This document shows, piece by piece, positions 42,001 through 55,199 of a stretch of DNA of 64,000 bases. Numbering within the stretch: position 1 is the stretch's first letter; every line of letters starts with the position of its first letter. The notes under the pieces are model-generated. The model was not told where the DNA came from. It saw only the letters and a program-made list of their open reading frames with translations, and made no database searches. The DNA is from Bathymodiolus brooksi (taxonomy: Eukaryota; Mollusca; Bivalvia; Mytilida; Modiolidae). Both the position numbers and the translations under genes were made by a program. Location: assembly GCA_963680875.1 (NCBI GenBank), contig OY804578.1, forward strand, positions 4,898,001 through 4,962,000, written 5' to 3'.

Positions 42001-44279
42001 TATGTCTCTGACTCACTGTGCTTAACTCTTACACTATGTCTCTGACTCACTGTACTTAACTCTTACACTATGACTCTGACTCACTGTACTTAACTCTTAC
42101 ACTATGTCTCTGACTCACTGTACTTAACTCATCCTTACACTATATCTCTGACTCACTGTACTTAACTCTTACACTATGTCTCTGACTCACTGTACGTATC
42201 TCTTACACTATGTCTCTGACTCACTGTACTTATCTCTTACACTATGTCTCTGACTCACTGTGCTTAACTCTTATACTATGTCTCTGACTCACTGTACTTA
42301 ACTCTTACTCTATGTCTCTGACTCATTGTACTTAACTCTTACACTATGTCTCTGACTCACTGTACTTAACTCTTACATTATATCTCTGACTCACTGTACT
42401 TAACTCTTACACTATGTCTCTAACTCACTCTACTTAACTCTTACATTATGTCTCTGACTCACTGTACTTAACTCTTACCTTACACTATGTCTCTGACTCA
42501 CTGTACTTAACTCTTACACTATGTCTCTGACTCACTGTACTTAACTCTTACACTATGTCTCTCACTCACTGTACTTAACTCTTACACTATGTCTCTGACT
42601 CACTGTACTTAACTCTTACATTATGTCTCTGACTCACTGTACTTAACTCTTACACTATGTCTCTGACTCAAAGTACTTAACTCTTACATTTTGTCTCTGA
42701 CTCACTGTACTTAACTCTTACACTATGACTGTACTTGACTCTTACATTATGTCTCTGACTCACTGTACTTAACTCTTACATTATGTCTCTGACTCACTGT
42801 ACTTAACTCTTACATTATGTCTCTGACTCACTGTACTTAACTCTTACATTATGTCTCTGACTCACTGTACTTAACTCTTACACTATGTCTCTGACTCACT
42901 GTACTTAACTCTTGCACTATGACTGTACTTGACTCTTACATTATGTCTCTGACTCACTGTACTTAACTCTTACATTATGTCTCTGACTCACTGCACTTAA
43001 CTCTTACCTTACACTATGTCTCTGACTCACTGTACTTAACTCTTACACTATGTCTCTGACTCACTGTTCTTAACTCTTACATTATGTCTCTGACTCACTG
43101 TACTTAACTCTTACAATATGACTGTACTTAACTCTTACACTATGTCTCTGACTCACTGTACTTAACTCTTACACTATGTCTCTGACTCACTGTACTTAAC
43201 TCTTACACTATGTCTCTGACTCACTGTGCTTAACTCTTACACTATGTCTCTGACTCACTGTACTTAACTCTTACATTATATCTCTGACTCACTGTACTTA
43301 ACTCTTACACTATGACTCTAACTCACTCTACTTAACTCTTACATTATGTCTCTGACTCACTGTACTTAACTCTTACCTTACACTATGTCTCTGACTCACT
43401 GTACTTAACTCTTACACTATGACTCTGACTCACTGTACTTAACTCTTACACTATGTCTCTGACTCACTGTATTTAACTCATCCTTACACTATGTCTCTGA
43501 CTCACTGTATTTAACTCTTACACTATGTCTCTGACTCACTGTACTTAACTCTTACACTATGTCTCTGACTCAATGTACTTAACTCTTACACTATGTCTCT
43601 GACTCACTGTACTTAACTCTTACACTATGTCTCTGACTCACTGTACTTAACTCTTACACTATGTCTCTGACTCACTGTACTTAACTCTTACACTATGTCT
43701 CTGACTCACTGCACTTAACTCTTACCTTACACTATGTCTCTGACTCACTGTACTTAACTCTTACACTATGTCTCTGACTCACTGTTCTTAACTCTTACAT
43801 TATGTCTCTGACTCACTGTACTTAACTCTTACAATATGACTGTACTTAACTCTTACACTATGTCTCTGACTCACTGTACTTAACTCTTACACTATGTCTC
43901 TGACTCAATGTACTTAACTCTTACACTATGTCGCTGACTCACTGTACTTAACTCTTACATTATATCTCTGACTCACTGTACTTAACTCTTACATTATGTC
44001 TCCGACTCACTGTACTTAACTCTTACACTATGTCTCTGACTCACTGTACTTAACTCTTACACTATGTCTCTGACTCACTGTACTTAACTCTTACACTATG
44101 TCTCTGACTCACTGTACTTAACTCTTACACTATGTCTCTGACTCACTGTACTTAACTCTTACACTATGTCTCTGACTCACTGTACTTAACTCTTGCACTA
44201 TGACTGTACTTGACTCTTACATTATGTCTCTGACTCACTGTACTTAACTCTTACATTATGTCTCTGACTCAATGTACTT
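39010..44279 (+). repeat. 5,270-bp HOR, copy 1
   Basis: Every marker checked recurs at exactly +5,270: CTTATACTATG (39051, 44321), GACTCAAAG (39443, 44713 and 42665, 47935), CACAG (40685, 45955), ATCC (40928, 46198; 42131, 47401) and TCGCTGAC near 43931. The only differences noticed between copies are 41802 T against 47072 C, and 42262 G against 47532 A. Internally it holds two copies of the 1.2-kb subunit and a 476-bp duplication. Copies of part of it lie 3,290-3,324 bp upstream at lower identity. Confidence 0.93.
39830..40670 (+). repeat. 476-bp (14-monomer) duplication nested in the 5,270-bp HOR
   Basis: ACAATATGACTGTAC at about 39926 recurs at 40402, an offset of 14 x 34. Upstream TTCTTAAC and downstream TATGACTCTAACTCACTC recur with it. 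The second block differs by TTCTTAAATC. The nested pair is carried along in the second 5,270-bp copy (45196 and 45672). Confidence 0.78.
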
Positions 44280-47200
44280 AACTCTTACACTATGTCTCTG
44301 ACTCACTGTACTTAACTCTTATACTATGTCTCTGACTCACTGTACTTAACTCTTACTCTATGTCTCTGACTCATTGTACTTAACTCTTACACTATGTCTC
44401 TGACTCACTGTACTTAACTCTTACATTATATCTCTGACTCACTGTACTTAACTCTTACACTATGTCTCTAACTCACTCTACTTAACTCTTACATTATGTC
44501 TCTGACTCACTGTACTTAACTCTTACCTTACACTATGTCTCTGACTCACTGTACTTAACTCTTACACTATGTCTCTGACTCACTGTACTTAACTCTTACA
44601 CTATGTCTCTCACTCACTGTACTTAACTCTTACACTATGTCTCTGACTCACTGTACTTAACTCTTACATTATGTCTCTGACTCACTGTACTTAACTCTTA
44701 CACTATGTCTCTGACTCAAAGTACTTAACTCTTACATTTTGTCTCTGACTCACTGTACTTAACTCTTACACTATGACTGTACTTGACTCTTACATTATGT
44801 CTCTGACTCACTGTACTTAACTCTTACATTATGTCTCTGACTCACTGTACTTAACTCTTACATTATGTCTCTGACTCACTGTACTTAACTCTTACACTAT
44901 GTCTCTGACTCACTGTACTTAACTCTTGCACTATGACTGTACTTGACTCTTACATTATGTCTCTGACTCACTGTACTTAACTCTTACATTATATCTCTGA
45001 CTCAATGTACTTAACTCTTACACTATGTCTCTGACTCACTGTACTTAACTCTTACATTATGTCTCTGACTCACTGCACTTAACTCTTACCTTACACTATG
45101 TCTCTGACTCACTGTACTTAACTCTTACACTATGTCTCTGACTCACTGTTCTTAACTCTTACATTATGTCTCTGACTCACTGTACTTAACTCTTACAATA
45201 TGACTGTACTTAACTCTTACACTATGTCTCTGACTCACTGTACTTAACTCTTACACTATGTCTCTGACTCACTGTACTTAACTCTTACACTATGTCTCTG
45301 ACTCACTGTGCTTAACTCTTACACTATGTCTCTGACTCACTGTACTTAACTCTTACATTATATCTCTGACTCACTGTACTTAACTCTTACACTATGACTC
45401 TAACTCACTCTACTTAACTCTTACATTATGTCTCTGACTCACTGTACTTAACTCTTACCTTACACTATGTCTCTGACTCACTGTACTTAACTCTTACACT
45501 ATGACTCTGACTCACTGTACTTAACTCTTACACTATGTCTCTGACTCACTGTATTTAACTCATACCTTACACTATGTCTCTGACTCACTGTACTTAACTC
45601 TTACACTATGTCTCTGACTCACTGTTCTTAAATCTTACATTATGTCTCTGACTCACTGTACTTAACTCTTACAATATGACTGTACTTAACTCTTACACTA
45701 TGTCTCTGACTCACTGTACTTAACTCTTACACTATGTCTCTGACTCACTGTACTTAACTCTTACACTATGTCTCTGACTCACTGTGCTTAACTCTTACAC
45801 TATGTCTCTGACTCACTGTACTTAACTCTTACATTATATCTCTGACTCACTGTACTTAACTCTTACACTATGACTCTAACTCACTCTACTTAACTCTTAC
45901 ATTATGTCTCTGACTCACTGTACTTAACTCTTACCTTACACTATGTCTCTGACTCACAGTTCTTAGCTCTTACATTATGTCTCTGACTCACTGTACTTAA
46001 CTCTTACACTATGACTGTACTTAACTCTTACATTATGTCTCTGACTCACTGTACTTAACTCTTACACTATGTCTCTGACTCACTGTGCTTAACTCTTACA
46101 CTATATCTCTGACTCACTGTACTTAACTCTTACACTATGACTCTGACTCACTGTACTTAACTCTTACACTATGTCTCTGACTCACTGTACTTAACCCATC
46201 CTTACACTATGTCTCTGACTCACTGTACTTAACTCTTACACTATTTCTCTGACTCACTGTACTTAACTCTTACACTATGTCTCTGACTCACTGTGCTTAA
46301 CTCTTACACTATGTCTCTGACTCACTGTACTTAACTCTTACACTATGACTCTGACTCACTGTACTTAACTCTTACACTATGTCTCTGACTCACTGTACTT
46401 ATCTCTTACACTATGTCTCTGACTCACTGTTCTTAACTCTTACATTATGTCTCTGACTCACTGTACTTAACTCTTACACTATGACTGTACTTAACTCTTA
46501 CATTATGTCTCTGACTCACTTTACTTAACTCTAACACTATGTCTCTGACTCACTGTGCTTAACTCTTACACTATGTCTCTGACTCACTGTACTTAACTCT
46601 TACACTATGTCTCTGACTCACTGTACTTAACTCTTACATTATGTCTCTGATTCACTGTACTTAACTCTTACACTATGTCTCTGACTCACTGTACTTAGCT
46701 CTTACACTATGTCTCTGACTCACTGTACTTAACTCTTACACTATGTCTCTGACTCACTGTGCTGAACTCTTACACTATGTCTCTGACTCACTGTACTTAA
46801 CTCTTACATTATGTCTCTCACTCACTGTACTTAACTCTTACACTATGTCTCTGACTCACTGTACTTAACTCTTACATTATGTCTCTGACTCACTGTACTT
46901 AACTCTTACACTATGTCTCTGACTCAAAATACTTAACTCTTACATTTTGTCTCTGACTCACTGTACTTAACTCTAACACTATGACTGTACTTGACTCTTA
47001 CATTATGTCTCTGACTCACTGTACTTAACTCTTACATTATGTCTCTGACTCAATGTACTTAACTCTTACACCATGTCTCTGACTCACTGTACTTAACTCT
47101 TACATTATGTCTCTGACTCACTGTACTTAACTCTTACCTTACACTATGTCTCTGACTCACAGTTCTTAGCTCTTACATTATGTCTCTGACTCACTGTACT

Positions 47201-49590
47201 TAACTCTTACACTATGACTGTACTTAACTCTTACATTATGTCTCTGACTCACTGTACTTAACTCTTACACTATGTCTCTGACTCACTGTGCTTAACTCTT
47301 ACACTATGTCTCTGACTCACTGTACTTAACTCTTACACTATGACTCTGACTCACTGTACTTAACTCTTACACTATGTCTCTGACTCACTGTACTTAACTC
47401 ATCCTTACACTATATCTCTGACTCACTGTACTTAACTCTTACACTATGTCTCTGACTCACTGTACGTATCTCTTACACTATGTCTCTGACTCACTGTACT
47501 TATCTCTTACACTATGTCTCTGACTCACTGTACTTAACTCTTATACTATGTCTCTGACTCACTGTACTTAACTCTTACTCTATGTCTCTGACTCATTGTA
47601 CTTAACTCTTACACTATGTCTCTGACTCACTGTACTTAACTCTTACATTATATCTCTGACTCACTGTACTTAACTCTTACACTATGTCTCTAACTCACTC
47701 TACTTAACTCTTACATTATGTCTCTGACTCACTGTACTTAACTCTTACCTTACACTATGTCTCTGACTCACTGTACTTAACTCTTACACTATGTCTCTGA
47801 CTCACTGTACTTAACTCTTACACTATGTCTCTCACTCACTGTACTTAACTCTTACACTATGTCTCTGACTCACTGTACTTAACTCTTACATTATGTCTCT
47901 GACTCACTGTACTTAACTCTTACACTATGTCTCTGACTCAAAGTACTTAACTCTTACATTTTGTCTCTGACTCACTGTACTTAACTCTTACACTATGACT
48001 GTACTTGACTCTTACATTATGTCTCTGACTCACTGTACTTAACTCTTACATTATGTCTCTGACTCACTGTACTTAACTCTTACATTATGTCTCTGACTCA
48101 CTGTACTTAACTCTTACATTATGTCTCTGACTCACTGTACTTAACTCTTACACTATGTCTCTGACTCACTGTACTTAACTCTTGCACTATGACTGTACTT
48201 GACTCTTACATTATGTCTCTGACTCACTGTACTTAACTCTTACATTATGTCTCTGACTCACTGCACTTAACTCTTACCTTACACTATGTCTCTGACTCAC
48301 TGTACTTAACTCTTACACTATGTCTCTGACTCACTGTTCTTAACTCTTACATTATGTCTCTGACTCACTGTACTTAACTCTTACAATATGACTGTACTTA
48401 ACTCTTACACTATGTCTCTGACTCACTGTACTTAACTCTTACACTATGTCTCTGACTCACTGTACTTAACTCTTACACTATGTCTCTGACTCACTGTGCT
48501 TAACTCTTACACTATGTCTCTGACTCACTGTACTTAACTCTTACATTATATCTCTGACTCACTGTACTTAACTCTTACACTATGACTCTAACTCACTCTA
48601 CTTAACTCTTACATTATGTCTCTGACTCACTGTACTTAACTCTTACCTTACACTATGTCTCTGACTCACTGTACTTAACTCTTACACTATGACTCTGACT
48701 CACTGTACTTAACTCTTACACTATGTCTCTGACTCACTGTATTTAACTCATCCTTACACTATGTCTCTGACTCACTGTATTTAACTCTTACACTATGTCT
48801 CTGACTCACTGTACTTAACTCTTACACTATGTCTCTGACTCAATGTACTTAACTCTTACACTATGTCTCTGACTCACTGTACTTAACTCTTACACTATGT
48901 CTCTGACTCACTGTACTTAACTCTTACACTATGTCTCTGACTCACTGTACTTAACTCTTACACTATGTCTCTGACTCACTGCACTTAACTCTTACCTTAC
49001 ACTATGTCTCTGACTCACTGTACTTAACTCTTACACTATGTCTCTGACTCACTGTTCTTAACTCTTACATTATGTCTCTGACTCACTGTACTTAACTCTT
49101 ACAATATGACTGTACTTAACTCTTACACTATGTCTCTGACTCACTGTACTTAACTCTTACACTATGTCTCTGACTCAATGTACTTAACTCTTACACTATG
49201 TCGCTGACTCACTGTACTTAACTCTTACATTATATCTCTGACTCACTGTACTTAACTCTTACATTATGTCTCCGACTCACTGTACTTAACTCTTACACTA
49301 TGTCTCTGACTCACTGTACTTAACTCTTACACTATGTCTCTGACTCACTGTACTTAACTCTTACACTATGTCTCTGACTCACTGTACTTAACTCTTACAC
49401 TATGTCTCTGACTCACTGTACTTAACTCTTACACTATGTCTCTGACTCACTGTACTTAACTCTTGCACTATGACTGTACTTGACTCTTACATTATGTCTC
49501 TGACTCACTGTACTTAACTCTTACATTATGTCTCTGACTCAATGTACTTAACTCTTACACTATGTCTCTGACTCACTGTACTTAACTCTT
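44280..49590 (+). repeat. 5,270-bp HOR, copy 2
   Basis: Tandem copy of the preceding unit. The match runs to about 49,590, where the upstream copy continues CTTATACTATG and this one continues CTTACATTATG. Near identity over 5.3 kb, in a satellite whose other neighbouring blocks differ visibly, indicates a very recent duplication or gene-conversion event. An assembly duplication is the alternative. Confidence 0.92.
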
Positions 49591-50690
49591 ACATTATGTC
49601 TCTGACTCACTGCACTTAACTCTTACCTTACACTATGTCTCTGACTCACTGTACTTAACTCTTACACTATGTCTCTGACTCACTGTTCTTAACTCTTACA
49701 TTATGTCTCTGACTCACTGTACTTAACTCTTACAATATGACTGTACTTAACTCTTTCACTATGTCTCTGACTCACTGTACTTAACTCTTACACTATGTCT
49801 CTGACTCACTGTACTTAACTCTTACACTATGTCTCTGACTCACTGTGCTTAACTCTTACCTTACACTATGTCTCTGACTCACTGTACTTAACTCTTACAC
49901 TATGACTCTAACTCACTGTATTTAACTCTTACATTATGTCTCTGACTCACTGTGCTTAACTCTTACCTTACACTATGTCTCTGACTCACTGTACTTAACT
50001 CTTACACTATGACTCTGACTCACTGTACTTAACTCTTACACTATGTCTCTGACTCACTGTATTTAACTCATCCTTACACTATGTCTCTGACTCACTGTAT
50101 TTAACTCTTACACTATGTCTCTGACTCACTGTACTTAACTCTTACACTATGTCTCTGACTCAATGTACTTAACTCTTACACTATGTCTCTGACTCACTGT
50201 ACTTAACTCTTACACTATGTCTCTGACTCACTGTACTTAACTCTTACACTATGTCTCTGACTCAATGTACTTAACTCTTACACTATGTCGCTGACTCACT
50301 GTACTTAACTCTTACATTATATCTCTGACTCACTGTACTTAACTCTTACATTATGTCTCCGACTCACTGTACTTAACTCTTACACTATGTCTCTGACTCA
50401 CTGTACTTAACTCTTACACTATGTCTCTGACTCACTGTACTTAACTCTTACACTATGTCTCTGACTCACTGTACTTAACTCTTACACTATGTCTCTGACT
50501 CACTGTGCTGAACTCTTACACTATATCTCTGACTCACTGTACTTAACTCTTACATTATGTCTCTGATTCACTGTACTTAACTCTTACACTATGTCTCTGA
50601 CTCACTGTACTTAACTCTTACATTATGTCTCTGACTCACTGTACTTAACTCTTACCTTACACTATGTCTCTGACTCACTGTACTTAACTC
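49591..50690 (+). repeat. Diverged partial copy of the 5,270-bp HOR with an internal deletion
   Basis: The left part matches about 48.25-48.95 kb at offsets of 1,349 and then 1,320 (for example GTATTTAACTCATCC at 48740 and 50060). From TCGCTGACTC at 50288 it matches 49201 at an offset of 1,087, so about 233 bp is missing at the join. Private changes include CTCTTTCAC near 49,755. The right end leaves the family near 50,500. Confidence 0.72.
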
Positions 50691-52515
50691 TTACACTATG
50701 TCTCTGACTCACTGTACTTAACTCTTACATTATGTCTCTGACTCACTGTACTTAACTCTTACACTATGACTGTACTTAACTCTTACATTATGTCTCTGAC
50801 TCACTGTACTTAACTCTAACACTATGTCTCTGACTCACTGTGCTTAACACTTACACTATGTCTCTGACTCACTGTACTTAACTCTTACACTATGTCTCTG
50901 ACTCACTGTACTTAACTCTTACATTATGTCTCTGATTCACTGTACTTAGCTCTTACACTATGTCTCTGACTCTCCGTACTTAACTCTTACACTATGTCTC
51001 TGACTCACTGTACTTAGCTCTTACACTATGTCTCTGACTCACTGTACTTAACTCTTACACTATGTCTCTGACTCACTGTGCTGAACTCTTACACTATGTC
51101 TCTGACTCACTGTAGTTAACTCTTACATTATGTCTCTCACTCACTGTACTTAACTCTTACACTATGTCTCTGACTCACTGTACTTAACTCTTACATTATG
51201 TCTCTGACTCACTGTACTTAACTCTTACCTTACACTATGTCTCTGACTCATTGTACTTAACTCTTACACTATGTCTCTGACTCAAAGTACTTAACTCTTA
51301 CATTATGTCTCTGACTCACTGTACTTAACTCTTACACTATGACTGTACTTGACTCTTACATTATGTCTCTGACTCACTGTACTTAACTCTTACATTATGT
51401 CTCTGACTCACTGTACTTAACTCTTACATTATGTCTCTGACTCACTGTACTTAACTCTTACACTATGTCTCTGACTCACTGTACTTAACTCTTGCACTAT
51501 GACTGTACTTGACTCTTACATTATGTCTCTGACTCACTGTACTTAACTCTTACATTATGTCTCTGACTCAATGTACTTAACTCTTACACTATGTCTCTGA
51601 CTCACTGTACTTAACTCTTACATTATGTCTCTGACTCACTGTACTTAACTCTTACACTATGACTGTACTTAACTCTTACATTATGTCTCTGACTCACTGT
51701 ACTTAACTCTAACACTATGTCTCTGACTCACTGTGCTTAACACTTACACTATGTCTCTGACTCACTGTACTTAACTCTTACACTATGTCTCTGACTCACT
51801 GTACTTAACTCTTACATTATGTCTCTGATTCACTGTACTTAGCTCTTACACTATGTCTCTGACTCTCCGTACTTAACTCTTACACTATGTCTCTGACTCA
51901 CTGTACTTAGCTCTTACACTATGTCTCTGACTCACTGTACTTAACTCTTACACTATGTCTCTGACTCACTGTGCTGAACTCTTACACTATGTCTCTGACT
52001 CACTGTAGTTAACTCTTACATTATGTCTCTCACTCACTGTACTTAACTCTTACACTATGTCTCTGACTCACTGTACTTAACTCTTACATTATGTCTCTGA
52101 CTCACTGTACTTAACTCTTACCTTACACTATGTCTCTGACTCACTGTACTTAACTCTTACACTATGTCTCTGACTCAATGTACTTAACTCTTACATTATG
52201 TCTCTGACTCACTGTACTTAACTCTTACACTATGACTGTACTTGACTCTTACATTATGTCTCTGACTCACTGTACTTAACTCTTACATTATGTCTCTGAC
52301 TCACTGTACTTAACTCTTACACTATGTCTCTGACTCACTGTACTTAACTCTTGCACTATGACTGTACTTGACTCTTACATTATGTCTCTGACTCACTGTA
52401 CTTAACTCTTACATTATGTCTCTGACTCAATGTACTTAACTCTTACACTATGTCTCTGACTCACTGTACTTAACTCTTACATTATGTCTCTGACTCACTG
52501 TACTTAACTCTTACC
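50691..52515 (+). repeat. 893-bp tandem duplication in domain B
   Basis: Markers at +893: 24-bp monomer (about 50761, 51654), CTCTCCGTAC (50971, 51864), GTAGTTAAC (51112, 52005) and ACTGTACTTGAC (51341, 52234). From the TTGCACTATG marker onward the offset is 859, showing loss of one 34-bp monomer in the right copy (51494 to 52353). Differences include CAAAGTAC against CAATGTAC. Confidence 0.85.
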
Positions 52516-54860
52516 TTACACTATGTCTCTGACTCACTGTACTTTACTCTTACACTATGTCTCTGACTCACTGTTCTTAACTCTTACATTATGTCTCTGA
52601 CTCACTGTACTTAACTCTTACACTATGACTGTACTTAACTCTTACATTATATCTCTGATTCACTGTACTTAATTCTTACACTATGTCTCTGACTCACTGT
52701 GCTTAACTCTTACACCATGTCTCTGACTCACTGTACTTAACTCTTACACTATGATTCTGACTCACTGTACTTAATTCTTACACTATGTCTCTGACTCACT
52801 GTACTTAACTCTTACACTATGTCTCTGACTCACTGTACTTAACTCTTACACTATATCTCTGACTCACTGTACTTAACTCTTACACTATGTCTCTGACTCA
52901 CTGTACTTAACTCTTACACTATGTCTCTGACTCACTGTACTTAACTCTTACACTATGTCTCTGACTCACTGTACTTAACTCTTACACTATGTCTCTGACT
53001 CACTGTACTTAACACTTACACTATGTCTCTGACTCACTGTACTTAACTCTTACATTATATCTCTGACTCACTGTACTTAACTCTTACACTATGTCTCTAA
53101 CTCACTGTACTTAACTCTTACATTATGTCTCTGACTCACTGTACTTAACTCTTACCTTACACTATGTCTCTGACTCACTGTACTTAACTCTTACACTATG
53201 ACTCTGACTCACTGTACTTAACTCTTACACTATGTCTCTGACTCACTGTACTTAACTCTTACCTTACACTATGTCTCTGACTCACTGTACTTAACTCTTA
53301 CACTATGTCTCTGACTCATTGTACTTAACTCTTACATTATGTCTCTGACTCACTGTACTTAACTCTTACACTATGTCTCTGACTCACTGTACTTAACTCT
53401 TACACTATGTCTCTGACTCACTGCACTTAACTCTTACACTATGTCTCTGACTCACTGTACATAACTCTTACACTATGTCTCTGACTCACTGTGCTGAACT
53501 CTTACACTATGTCTCTGACTCACTGTTCTTAACTCTTACATTATGTCTCTGACTCACTGTACTTAACTCTTACACTATGTCTCTGACTCACTGTACTTAG
53601 CTCTTACATTATGTCTCTGACTCACTGTACTTAACTCTTACCTTACACTATGTCTCTGACTCACTGTACTTAACTCTTACACTATGTCTCTGACTCACTG
53701 TACTTAACTCTTACATTATGTCTCTGACTCACTGTACTTAACTCTTACACTATGACTGTACTTGATTCTTACATTATGTCTCTGACTCACAGTACTTAAC
53801 TCTTACATTATGTCTCTGACTCACTGTACTTAACTCTTACACTATGTCTCTGACTCACTGTACTTAACTCTTACATTATGTCTCTGACTCACTGTACTTA
53901 ACTCTTACACTATGTCTCTGACTCACTGTACTTAACTCTTACACTATGACTGTACTTGACTCTTACATTATGTCTCTGACTCATTGTACTTAACTCTTAC
54001 ATTATTTCTCTGCTTCACTGTACTTAACTCTTACACTATGTCTTTGACTCACTGCACTTAACTCTTACATTATGTCTCTGACTCACTGTACTTAACTCTT
54101 ACCTTACACTATGTCTCTGACTCACTGTACTTAACTCTTACACTATGTCTCTGACTCACTGTTCTTAACTCTTACATTATGTCTCTGACTCACTGTACTT
54201 AACTCTTACACTATGACTGTACTTAACTCTTACATTATGTCTCTTACTCACTGTACTTAACTCTTAAACTATGTCTCTGACTCACTGTGCTTAACTCTTA
54301 CACTATGTCTCTGACTCACTTTTCTTAACTCTTACATTATGTCTCTGACTCACTGTACTTAACTCTTACACTATGACTGTACTTAACTCTTACATTATGT
54401 CTCTTACTCACTGTACTTAATTCTTACACTATGTCTCTGACTCACTGTGCTTAACTCTTTCACTATGACTCTGACTCACTGTACTTAACTCTTACACTAT
54501 GTCTCTGACTCACTGTACTTAACTCATCCTTACACTATGTCTCTGACTCACTGTACTTAACTCTTACACTATGTCTCTGACTCACTGTACTTAATTCTTA
54601 CACTATGTCTCTGACTCACTGTACTTAACTCTTACATTATGTCTCTGACTCACTGTACTTAACTCTTACACTATGTCTCTGACTCAGTGTACTTAACTCT
54701 TACACTATGACTGTACTTGACTCTTACATTATGTCTCTGACTCACTGTACTTAACTCTTACATTATGTCTCTGACTCACTGTACTTAACTCTTACACTAT
54801 GTCTCTGACTCACTGCACTTAACTCTTACATTATGTCTCTGACTCACTGTACTTAACTCT
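52516..54860 (+). repeat. Domain B right edge: mixed monomers without a clear period
   Basis: Ordinary 34-bp monomers with domain B markers plus private changes (GTACTTTAC, AATTCTTAC, TATGATTCTGAC, TTTGACTC). I found no long internal repeat apart from the 160-bp duplication near 54,140-54,460. CTCTTACTCACTG with CTTAAACTATG, typical of domain C, appears from about 54,241, so the domain boundary is gradual. Confidence 0.65.
54141..54460 (+). repeat. 160-bp local tandem duplication
   Basis: TTCTTAAC, then a 24-bp monomer, then CTCTTACTCACTG repeat at +160 (4 x 34 + 24): 54241 to 54401. The copies differ by CTTAAACTATG against CTTACACTATG and by CACTGTTC against CACTTTTC. Confidence 0.8.
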
Positions 54861-55199
54861 TACCTTACACTATGTCTTTGACTCACTGTACTTAACTCTT
54901 ACACTATGTCTCTGACTCACTGTTCTTAACTCTTACATTATGTCTCTGACTCACTGTACTTAACTCTTACACTATGACTGTACTTAACTCTTACATTATG
55001 TCTCTTACTCACTGTACTTATCTCTTAAACTATGTCTCTGACTCACTGTGCTTATCTCTTACACTATGTCTCTGACTCACTGTACTTAACTCTTACACTA
55101 TGTCTCTGACTCACTGTAATTAAATCTTACACTATGTCTCTGACTCACTGTACTTAACTCTTACACTATGTCTCTGACTCACTGTACTTATCTCTTACA

